Shown: positions 24,701 through 34,800 of the stretch, one piece after another
How the letters are laid out: each line of letters starts with the position of its first letter
How positions within the stretch are numbered: the first letter of the stretch is position 1
Source of the DNA: Chionoecetes opilio
Lineage: Eukaryota > Arthropoda > Malacostraca > Decapoda > Majidae
Direction of reading: 5' to 3'
DNA: 64,000 nt
Assembly (NCBI GenBank): GCA_016584305.1
Contig: JACEEZ010016236.1
Coordinates: forward strand, 35,001 to 99,000
Program-made: the position numbers and the translations under genes
Notes under the pieces: model-generated
The model's database searches: none
What the model saw: only the letters and a program-made list of their open reading frames with translations
What the model was told of the DNA's origin: nothing

Positions 24701-25058
24701 ATACGGCCCCGGAACGTGGGCTAACGAGTTTTTGCCTGTTTGGGCCTGACCTGGCTGCTCCGATCGACCGGAAGTGGTGTAATAAACAATTGTTAGACAA
24801 AAAAAAAGCCAAAATACGTCGGAAATGCAATTTAATGATGGAAAATGTTGTTCGAAATATGTTTAAAGTAAATTTGAAAAAAATTGATTTTTTCCCGAAA
24901 AATGTCAACTTTGACCTCAATTCGCGACCTCTAAATATTAATATTTTTTTAAATCCTTTTGCACACATTATTTGTTACGGGAATGAACACAGAAAACCAC
25001 CCACACACCTAAAAATCGGATAAAATAAAATTCACTATATGGCTAAGTGCCACCCTAA
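21771..25058 (-). mobile_element. 3.3-kb DNA transposon with GC-rich transposase gene
   Basis: The ends are TTAGGGTGGCACTTA and TAAGTGCCACCCTAA; just inside, AAATATTAATATTT with GTCGCGAATCGAGGT (left) is matched in inverse by ACCTCAATTCGCGAC with TAAATATTAATATT (right). Both flanks are (TA)n, so the target duplication cannot be read. The coding part is far richer in G and C than the ends and flanks. The superfamily is unresolved; the catalytic layout suggests the hAT/Kolobok/MULE-like group with a C..H motif. Confidence 0.85.
22150..24427 (-). pseudogene. Frameshifted DDE-type transposase
   Basis: The start is probably MATTRSNTT at 24427. The N-terminal 300 residues are helical and charged. 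A one-base frameshift near 23515 leads into AVLIVHWDGK (first acidic residue), GLSFDTTAVNSG (second), and LACRHHVYELV, whose CRHH matches the C/DxxH motif between the second Asp and the Glu in several transposase superfamilies. A second shift near 22870 and others to about 22500 connect to RTYAAAWFRTPLA and FGRHLWYLSERLVALALFD. The C-terminus has RVVNDFAERGVALMQ, where the Glu is a good catalytic candidate, and ends DARKSTATG at 22153. At least three frame breaks make it inactive. The family placement is inference. Confidence 0.75.
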
Positions 25059-25067
25059 TATATATAT

Positions 25068-25118
<51 letters not shown>

Positions 25119-25150
25119 ATATATATATATATATAATATATATATATATT
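25059..25150. repeat. (TA)n microsatellite at the transposon's right edge
   Basis: Nearly pure TA with occasional TAATA interruptions; together with 21732-21770 it brackets the 3.3-kb transposon. Confidence 0.9.
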
Positions 25151-25570
25151 GCTCGACATTGAATTAGTCCGCCCAGGGTGAGGCGGACTAAATTATGTGT
25201 GTAATTTTGCTTCAACATTGAGAGGAACCTAAAATTGAGCCAATGTATTGTGCCGCCTACACAGAGTGGCATAGTAGGCGGAACTTCTGAGCCCGCCAAG
25301 GAAACCACAGTCAGTTGTTGTCTTGCCGGTGTAGGGAGAATTTGTGTTCCACGATCCGTCCCTCTTGTGCTCCCTCCCTCTCTCCACTTGCTCCGCCTCT
25401 CCCTTTGAGCCCCCTGTGTTGTTGATATGGGCAAGAATAAGGATTTGAGTGCAGAAACATTGCCCAGATCATTGCCATAAAAATATCCGGTAAGCAATCA
25501 AAGGCAATTTGTTCGGAGATTGCCTTTGATTGAAATTTTGATTGAAACCAAACCTATATTTTACCATTAG

Positions 25571-25651
25571 TTACGTGTTTCGTTATACGAGATTTCGCTT
25601 TACGAGTATGCCAGGTGGAACCTAACTGCTCGTATCTTCGGGACCTCCCTG
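25571..25651. mobile_element. Fragment of inverted-repeat element F
   Basis: The block from TTCGTTATACGAGA to CGGGACCTCCCTG is the reverse complement of the first ~85 bp of the full element at 34982-35756. Only one end is present; it is followed by TA. Confidence 0.8.
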
Positions 25652-25968
25652 TATTCACCCACCTCTGTATGCCAGAGGGTCTCTGCCCGCCCTCATACAC
25701 ACATGCATATGTATGTGATGTATTCAGATGTTTTTGAAGCTCTTGGCCAGTTTCCTAGGCACGTAAAAGAATATATATACTAAAATGATGATAAGCCTTC
25801 ATAAAATGGAAGGATGAAAGAGGTGACCTTAGGATGAAGTGCATGAGTAGGAATAAATATAGACTTTTATAGCTCTCTAAATTGGCTTTATGATATGCTA
25901 AAGATGCTTTTCAAAGTAGTTACCTAGTGAAGTTATTGCTTTTGTATTAATGTGTTAAATAAGATATA

Positions 25969-26673
25969 CAGTAAAACCTCTCGTATTCGGACCCTCATTA
26001 TTCGGACTTTGACATTATTCGGCCCTCCTTTTTTATTTATTTTTATTTAGGGGTCCAAATTTCCTAGCTATAATATATACACCTGGAATTTTTTTGATTT
26101 TTTTTTTTTTAGGGGTCTAATTTCCTAGCTATAATATATACAACTGGAATTTTTTTTTGGGGGGGGGGGGTCGAAATTTCCTAGCTATATACAGGAGAAC
26201 TTCGTTTATCCGGCACCCTCGGGGAGGGGGGAGCGCATGCCGGATAACTCATTTTGCCGTTGTTTTGAGAGTTACTCTTATGGAATCCCCCAAAATCCCC
26301 TTTTTTTTTTTTTTTTTTTTTTTTTTACCCCATCACAAGGAACTGGCCAAGGGCACAACAAAAATGGGTAACACAAAGGCCGCTTAGTTGCCAGTCCCTA
26401 TAAAGAAGACAGTCAGAGAATAAAATAAAAAAGAGGGGTGAGCCAATTTAGTTCGGGAGGTGTCTTGTTACTCTTATTTTGAAAAGATGTAAGTCATAGG
26501 AAAGGGGAAAAACAGAAACAGGAAGAGAGTTCCAGAGTTTATCAGTGGGAAAAAAAAAAAAAAAAAAAAAAGCCTGGGTCGATTAGTGCCGTTGTTTTGA
26601 GGCTGCCGTTGTTTTAAATGCCGGTTAAACGAGGTTCTCCTGTACTGTACTATACTACACCTAGATTTTTTTT

Positions 26674-26710
<37 letters not shown>

Positions 26711-26807
26711 CCATATACATATCCCCCCATATATAATCCCCCCATTATTCGGATGCGTTACTCGGACCACTCCTTGGCCCAATTAGTCCGAATATGAGGT
26801 TTTACTG
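25969..26807. mobile_element. Inverted-repeat element D (pogo/Tigger-like), hosting E2
   Basis: The ends are CAGTAAAACCTCTCGTATTC and GAATATGAGGTTTTACTG with TA on both sides. A TTTCCTAGCTATAATATATAC segment is repeated inside (26068 and 26111). Element E2 (26192-26642) was inserted into it later. Confidence 0.9.
26192..26642. mobile_element. Inverted-repeat element E2 nested in element D
   Basis: The ends CAGGAGAACTTCG and CGAGGTTCTCCTG are flanked by TA. The body, including TTGCCGTTGTTTTGAG, AAGGAACTGGCC and GTTGCCAGTCCCTATAAAG, matches E1 at 17744-18203. Confidence 0.9.
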
Positions 26808-27413
26808 TAGTAATATAAAGCATAATGTGCAAAGGATTCAGATAGGAACTTGTTTTCATGAAGCACAAGATTATCACTATCTGGGGGTGTTTTTGTTGAG
26901 GCAGTGACGAGGCTGCTCAGATAGATATAGTGATACTGAATCAAACAAGTGAACTGAAGTTTTTTTTTTATTTAAGAAAGACTTTGGTATCATAATCAGT
27001 TGAGTATCACTGATATTAATATTATTGTAATCATAGTTATCATAGTTCTCCATCACGTGTGCCAGCCACCATGAATCAGCAAGTAATTGCGATGAATCAT
27101 GATCCTTTCACAAGTCCTCCTCACACACTGCCTCGCACAGCTCCAGTCAGCACTCATTCTGGACCATGTGTGATTTCTTCCACTGATTCTACTTTGATTT
27201 CAGATTACTATATGGTTTCCTCATGCTTGATTTTGGTGACTTAAAACAGGTATGGTTTAATTTGAATTTCATTTTTAATTGAATAAGAAAAAGAGAAGTA
27301 GAGCTGCAATCATAGGCCAATAAGAGCATGCTAAATGTTATATAGAGAAAAGGCAGCAACGAAAGTAAGTAGATTTATTTTATTGGATGCTGGCTCCATT
27401 TCTTGCAGGTGGG

Positions 27414-28849
27414 ATGACGGAAGCAGAAGTATCAGTCACTGTCCTGTTCTTTGCTGGAGCCCGAGACCTTGCTGGGGTGGATCGTGCACTCCTCACCCTA
27501 AGAGCATCTACCACACCTGAACAGCTCCTGGCCGAGGTGGTGCGCTCATTTGGGGAAATAACGATCCTCAGGGACAGCTTGGTGATCTCACTGAACCAAG
27601 AGTACTGTGAACCTGGCCAGGGGATTGAGCTGGTTAACGGAGACGAGGTTGCCATCATTCCTCCCATCAGTGGAGGTAAAGTATATTAGCAACATGAGTT
27701 CACTGTTCTTACCAAGGATAGTACATATGTATATAGATATTATCCTTGGTTCTTACATACAGTATAGGTAGGTATGTCAATGTTTACATGTTTGATACAG
27801 GAGTCAGTTTATATTACCCCCTTTTCTTTTGCAACTCAATTGGTGTGCTTTATTCTCTCTACCATCACCTCTACTCACTACCTCACCTAGACTATGCAGT
27901 TCAGTTTTGGTCTCCATATTACAGGATGGATATAGCCTTGTTAGAATCAGTGCAGAGAAGAATGACCAAAATTATTCAAGGGATGCGTAACTTTAGTTAT
28001 GAGAAGAGATTGAATCTATTAAATTTACACTCACTCGAGAGACGCAGAGTATGGGCCATCTGATAGAAGTTTTTAAGAGGATAAAGGGATTTAATAAAGG
28101 AGAGGTAGGAAAAGTTCTTACGGCTATTAACCAGGGTAGAACAAGAAGTAACGGATTCGAGCTGGAAAAGCGTAGATTTAAAAAAAGAATAGGGAAAAAC
28201 TGGTTCACAAATAGGGTGGTAAATGATTGGAATGGACTCAGTAGACAGGTAGTTAGTGCGGAGTCATTAGAGAGCTGGAGGCTAGATAAATTCATGGATG
28301 GGGATGAAAGGTGGATGTAGGTAGTGTTAAGTAACAGGAACTACCTCGTGTAGCTCTCACGGCCTCTTGTAGCTTCCTTATTTTCTGATGTTCTTATGTA
28401 CCATTCCACTACTCAGTTCTTCCCCTTACAAGACATGCCAAACCTTCTATACACATTTTCATTATTTTAAACATCAATTCTGCATTAAACCTGCAAGTTG
28501 AAAAGCTGTCATGATGAGTGATGGAAACAGCATCCACCTTTCAAAATTATATAAACTGGTATTCATCATCTTATCTACAGTAAAGTGAAAATAGTTGTGA
28601 ATTTATTTGTCCTAATTTCATTTCATTCATTTGTCCTAAATAAAGGGAGATATAACTTACCAAAGAATCAAAGTAGTTGTTGTTACATAGGAACATGATG
28701 CTAAAAAGAATTTGTGCGAGTGAAAGAAATGCAGATAACTGATGACATTTTGGAGTAGTCATAGGGAAATTTGTAAATGGAAGCTTTTCATTTATTTGGT
28801 CGCAGAGTACGGTGTGATGTTTATGTTCTATTGACCTCCCTCAGGTTAG
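27414..28849 (+). CDS. MOCS2: MOCS2A, molybdopterin synthase small (sulfur carrier) subunit
   Basis: Coding exons are 27414-27675 and 28845-28849. An acceptor (TTTCTTGCAG) ends at 27408 and the ATG follows at 27414; the ATG at 27387 would be intronic. The 88-residue protein has the ubiquitin-like MoaD fold pattern: SVTVLFFAGARDLAGV, NQEYCEP, LVNGDEVAIIPPISGG. The C-terminal Gly-Gly, which must be exposed to be thiocarboxylated, is finished by splicing: GGA G|GT, then TAG supplied by the next exon. Unspliced RNA would add Lys-Val-Tyr after Gly-Gly. Human MOCS2A also has 88 residues and ends ISGG. The MOCS2B start lies 5 nt after this stop, so both should be translated from one mRNA. A 5' non-coding exon is likely upstream but was not located. 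The intron contains a sense CR1 fragment. Confidence 0.92.
27880..28400 (+). mobile_element. CR1-type LINE 3' fragment in the MOCS2A intron
   Basis: It encodes PHLDYAVQFWSPYYRMDIAL, NFSYEKRLNLLNLHSLERRR, a one-base frame change near 28050, then NQGRTRSNGFELEKRRF, GKNWFTNRVVNDWNGLSR and FMDGDERWM to the stop at 28318-28320. The 3' tail has CCTCTTGTAGCTTCC. It is 5'-truncated and in the same orientation as the host gene. Confidence 0.9.
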
Positions 28850-28854
28850 TTACC

Positions 28855-31800
28855 ATGGACTATATCAAGCTGACTGAGGAGGTGCTGTCTGTGGAGGCAG
28901 CCTCATCCTTAGCGACTCATCCATCGTGTGGTGCTATCAGCCTCTTTATTGGCACAACGAGAGATAACTTTCAGGTAATTGTTTTGTAATCTATTTTCTC
29001 ATTGATGAGGAAGAACACAGCAAAATATTACTGAAAATAACACAGACATTTCTTACATCTAAGCAAATTGAGAATGGAAAAATTGGTGTAAAATAATCAC
29101 TCTTCAGTAGTGTAGATATGATGTTAAGTGCCAGTCAGGGATTATTTGCACTGGCATGTTTGAGAAAATTGTTTGGTAAGTGAGGGAGTGGTAATGAGTT
29201 TTGGAGTCATGAAGATTATGAAGCACAGCACTGCAAGGGTTTAGTCACCTGGGGAGAGTGAGATGGCAAGAGAAGTAAAGAGAGAGAGAGTGGGGGGGAG
29301 GGAAGCCTGTATTTAGGAGTGTTGGAGGATCTGAGTCAACTGTCTCGTGGTGTTTCACAGTACTAGTTGTATATCAATATTACCACTACTACATCCATTT
29401 GCATGAACTGAGACACTGGTGGCCTATAAAGTTTCAGATGAAACATGGCTGAGCATCTTATATGTAGTATACTTTTCTTTGTAAATTGTTAGTTTTTAAG
29501 TTTATTAATGTGTCAACTTCTGAAAACATAGGTATTATTGATATCACCACTGACCTTGAAGAAAAATGTTTTATTCAAATCAATGAAATAAGGGGGTGGG
29601 GATCAACCACGTGGGGAAGGGCAGGCCTACCACCCTAGACCCATATTTCCGGTCAAAGTAGATTATTTACTGTCAGGTGAGTTTTTGAAGTCTAGTGTGT
29701 ATATATACAGGCATGGCACTGAGCCTGACCAGGTGGTTGTTCGTATTTATGACCTGGTACGTAGCGTCATCTTTAATTGTAGTCTAAGGCTAGTCTGCGT
29801 TTGTCACAGTCAAGGCTAAATACCAACCTGCTTGTATGTGGTATGATGTAGTGATGGTAAATATCCTTTTTCAGGGTAAAGATGTTGTTAAGCTTGCATA
29901 TGAGGCATACCAAGAAATGGCAGAAAAAGAAATGCGCAAACTTTGCACTGAAGCCAGAGAGAAGTGGACTCTGAAACACATAGCTCTTCACCATAGGTAA
30001 GGCTCTCATCTTGTGTACTAGCTTAAGCATTATCATCAGGCAAAGACTGTTGTCATAGCAATAGTAGCAACATCCTCTATCAATAAAAGTACACACAACC
30101 CTCGTTTTCCCGGACTAATTGGGGGGAGCACTGGTCCGGGAATCGCAACAGTCCGAGGCCATTACCCACCCCCGGACGTTTATCCTACTCTAGTACAGTA
30201 AAAGCCTTATAACTTGGCACGATAGGGGCTCTGGCCCTTGCCGAGTTATGCAATGTCCTCTGATATGGGTATAACAAAATAAAAAAAAAAAAAAAAAAAA
30301 AATAAAGTACTGTAAAAGCATAAAAACTACAATTACCAATGAACGGGTAGCAGCAGGCATGTAATCCAAGGAGAGGGGAGCCTTTTTGTAACATGTAGAA
30401 GATGTTAGGGAGACTCAGTCGCATTTTAACAATCATATCACTTTTTAAAGTGATAAAGTGATTAAGTGCTCAAGTGATGTAATATTAAGTTGTACAGGTA
30501 CAGCACTGTATACAATACAGTACAGAGTTGTGATTATAAAGTGATTTTTCACTTTATAATCACAACTCTGTACTGTATTGTATACAGTGCTGTACCTGTA
30601 CAACTTAATTTTACATCACTTGAGCACTTAATTACTGCAACACTATGCCCTGTCCATTAACTCTACCTTCGACTGCGAGTGCATGGGAGGACACAGGGGG
30701 CGGCATGAGCCTCTAATCACAGGCGTCACTATAAGAATCCTGCCTGCGCCACCACCACGGGCGAGGGCCAACCATCACAGCCCTCGAGTGAGCCTCCAGG
30801 GCCTACCATCCCACCCCTGGAGCTCACTGCCTACACGTGCTATAGGCATAGGTGTGTAAAAAAAAAAAAAAAAGTCTTTGCCATGCAGAGTTATATCAAA
30901 TTCCGAGTAATACAGTGCCGAGTTATAAGGGTTTTACTGTATTTACTGTCCGGCAACCGCCAATGTCAACTACCCCGCCGCGGACTTTTACGTCACTTTG
31001 TTGTTGCTTTTAGGGCTGGGAGGATCCCTTGGGGAACACTATGATCCCTGGTGATGTCCTATGATGCTATCACAGGCGCTGTAGTTGACCTGTCTTCCTC
31101 AGGAAGGCACAGGTGAGGCGGATGACAGCGTGTTGCCGGGAGGGGTGGACGCCAGCAGCTGCCAGCAGGGTGGGCAGGTCACAGGGTGAGGGGTGAGGAG
31201 TTGAGAGCGTAGCACTACACGGTGGGAGTGGAAGCGCGGACACTGCAGCAGAAAGTGTTCAATAGTCTCAGAGATGTTCCTGCAACAGGGGCAGTGGGGG
31301 TCAGGTGACTGACGGAGGCGGTGCAGGTGAACCCTGAGTGTCTTGGGCCCAAATGTAAACAATACGACCGCTAAGCATGCTGCCACCTGGCGGGAGGCGC
31401 GGACACTGACCAGGGGTGACAGGAGACGCTCGGACCGCCGGACAATTTTATCAATTTACGGACTGGACCAGGCATTTGTCCGGGACTCTGACATATCCCC
31501 GGACCTCGGATTTGGACCGGCAAATCCGATATCCGGGAAAACGAGGGTTGTGTGTACACTGTTATGTACATAGAAGGAGGCATAGGAAGTGCTGATATAT
31601 GGCTGAACAGCAAGAGGCTAGAACGGATGGAAAAGCTTCAATAATTTGGAGTGAACATTGGAACAGTGGGGTCCATGGAGGCTGATGAGGGGAACCATGC
31701 CGTGATGTATCGGGAACACTAGTATTAAGATCTTCCAAAATTTTGTGCCAGCTCATGTCATTTTCAACTTGATTTACTACCTTCACTTTATTGCACGGTA

Positions 31801-34800
31801 ATTATGTTATGTGCTTTTTATAGCATCAGGTCATGTTACTGTTCAGAGTAGGATATTGGCTGTCCTACAGTTGTTATAGCTACAAAGCAAAATCTTTGTA
31901 AGAATAACAGAAATCCCAGAACTCATGCAGTTGTGCTGCTCATGAGACTGAATGGTTTATCAGCAAAAGAATTGCATAACAACTGTGTATCAACTCGTGT
32001 GTACAGTTTTTTAAATTTTACATATGTGTATCTCAAACTGATTACTGTGTCCCATCCAGAATCATACCATTATTTTGTAATTTTCTGTACTCAAGAATTT
32101 GGATTTTTCAGACTATTATTTAATGCCTTCAAGAGCTTTGTTTGTTAAGATTTTCATATAAATGGAGTTCAAATTGATGAAATTTAACTTTTTCAGTGTC
32201 TAACAGATATCAGATTTGATAACAAGGCCTTGATCCATTTCTGCCCTGTCTGGAAGGACCAAATGTAGTAAAAGATTTCAATGTAATGGCCTCTTTATTC
32301 TCATATATCTCTGATTCAGCTCTTCTAAGATTTCCAAACAATTCATCCCTACAGTTCTTTAAATTCCCTTTTGCCTTCCTCTTGCCTCTTCTGTTGCTTT
32401 ATTGATGGACAGCACAACATTTATGGAATAGGGACTGTCAATTAAATTCCCTTCTGATGATGATAACTTTGCTACCATACACTACCTAAAATTCCTCTTT
32501 ATCTTTTTGTTCTCTCCAGACTGGGCCTTGTACCCGTGACGGAAAGCAGTGTAATTATAGCCGTCAGTTCTGAACATAGACGCGAGTCCTTGGAGGCTGT
32601 CACCTTTCTCATTGACGGTCTGAAGGCCAAAGTTCCCATATGGAAGAAGGAGTTGTACGGCGACGGCACTGGTGACTGGAAGAGGAATCAGGAATGCATC
32701 TGGGGAGCAGAGGAAAGGAAAACAGATGCCTTTGTAAACAAAAATGAAATCATCATTGATAACAAAAGCACGTAATGTTAGTTTAGTGCATGCTGTGGAA
32801 TACTGCATTTAAAAATATGATCATGAAAATGATGTAAGTATATTTCATACATAGTTTTGCATACAAGGTTTTGTATATCCAGTATTTTCTGTTTCTTATG
32901 TACCAGATTGTATCAGGAGCAATAGATGATGGCATAGATGGTTCAGGCAGTGGAGATGGAGTGCTAGACAGGTGCACGGCTACATCATGGGAAATAGGAA
33001 CAAAATTATATCTGTTTGTGAAGGTCTTAGATTGTCAATCCTTTACTGTGAGAGTGATGGAAAAGTGGATGACAGAATTATATAAGCAGTGCCCTGAGCT
33101 TTGTCATTGTTCTTTTTTCCCTCATCAGAATTCCTGTCAAAATTGATGCACTTTTGGGAACAACCACTGAGGGGACTGATTTTGTTAACATCCATAATCG
33201 TAAATATCCTTTGTATATTTGTGTTCGTGACTCAGTTTAGGGTGGGGTTTTTTTCTTTTCTTTATTATTATTCCACTGTCTTTTCTTTCTCGCTCTCTTG
33301 CAAGTACCAGAGAGCGAGGATATATCCTTCCTTGTCGCTTTACATACTCTGCCATGGGTACATTTGTTACACGAGCCTTCATTAGGAATGGTTTACATGA
33401 TGTTCAGTAACTCCTGCAGCCAAGATCATCACGGAGTAACTGCCGCACACTCTTCTGTACCAACACATCTAGCAAATCCACTTTTTTTCTCTGAGCAGTC
33501 CAAGAAACGCATACCTTTGCCAAGGCTGAAAAATATTCCGCCTGTTATATAAAAAAAAAAGTATATATATATATTTAATAAAGATTTATTTACCACACAA
33601 AGCTATTCATTCAGATTATCTTTTACTAATACCAACTTGGCCTTCAAAACCTTGGCCAAAGTGTCTTGGGAGGTGTGTTGTGCTAAGGATGATGAGGGAC
33701 GGGGAGGCTGGAGGCAGAGAGTAAGTAAAGACGCTGGAGACTAGAGATTTGTCCCTGGAATGAACTTGGAACCTCCAGTGTAGGGGAAAGGATGAGAGAG
33801 CTTGGAGTTAAAAGCGAGTGTGTAGAGATGCCACAAATGGTGTTGGGCTCCACCTTGAGGGCGGTGCATGCCAAGCCACCAGAGTATCCTTTAAAAAAAT
33901 CCTGAATCTAGATCCAGATTCAGATCAACTCTATATGTTAATCACCTCCAAGTTAGGCCAAGCCCCTGGTCACCCCTGCTCAAATGTTCATGTTAACCCT
34001 TCAGTAACTTTCTACGTAATCCTTCTAACAAACCAACAAACCCAATCGATCACATAACTTCTTTGGCGAAGGTAATTACTTTTGGTACTCTTCTTACATT
34101 AATCCACCATGTTCTCCTCAAAAGTGTCTTTTTCTCAGTGTACTATATATTAATTTCATGTTTTTTTTTGTTTTTTTTCTCCCCACAGGTTATTGCCGCT
34201 GCCTTTTCCACTTTTTTCATATCCCTTTTCTTCCCTGCTGATCACGTCATCTCTCTTTATTTAATTTTCAATCATCTTCACTTTGGGTATACATATATCT
34301 CAACTTGTTGTTGCAAGTGAAAGTGTGCATAATTTTGATAGGCATTATTATGGTTTGTCTTTTATGTGTCATTTTCTTTATTGTAAAAGTGTCACATCTG
34401 CAAAGACAATACCCAGCTGCATGGGCCGCCATTAGGTGACTAGGGCTCATTGATGTGAATATGGAACCTGCCTCTCACACAAAACCAAACAAGGCGAAAC
34501 AAAAGTTTAAGTTTCATTCTAAAAGTCTAGTATAAGAAACTCTGGTACACTACATGTGTATATACTTTATTTTTTACTGTATGTGTATTTTTCCATTTAC
34601 TAATCAATTCTAATAACCCTGTTTATGGTCGAGAATTTTCAAATACTATTAAACTTTTAAATGTAATTCCTTTAAATAATATATGTTTTCAGGGTCTTTA
34701 TCAGAAGATGGTGTTGGTAGCAAGTCCCCTTTAAAAAAAATCAAAGAAGATATCAATTTAAGCCCTGAGTCTGAAGAGGAGAACAGGGCCATGGAGGAGA

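Larger units (their letters stand above)
30196..30939. mobile_element. Inverted-repeat element H nested in element B
   Basis: The ends CAGTAAAAGCCTTATAAC and TTATAAGGGTTTTACTG are flanked by TA. Element A at 10655-10680 shows the empty site (reverse complement CTAGTATTTACTG), so the TA duplication is directly demonstrated. Inside are a large hairpin and a truncated SINE. Confidence 0.9.
30092..31554. mobile_element. Inverted-repeat element B (same family as A), in a MOCS2B intron
   Basis: The ends are CACACAACCCTCGTTTTCCC and GGGAAAACGAGGGTTGTGTG with TA on both sides (30090-30091, 31555-31556). Without the nested 744-bp insert it is about 720 bp, the size of element A, and the two match in reverse orientation through most of their length. 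It carries a captured LINE knuckle fragment at 31099-31386. Confidence 0.9.

Noticed and set aside
27387..27413. Earlier in-frame ATG (MLAPFLAGG) for MOCS2A
   Set aside because: It lies within the TTTCTTGCAG acceptor of the preceding intron; the ATG at 27414 gives the expected 88 residues.
32907..32962. Alternative MOCS2B exon ([16 protein letters not shown])
   Set aside because: It fits phase only with a weaker donor at 32734; the direct 32771 to 33129 junction is simpler. Kept as an alternative in the gene entry.
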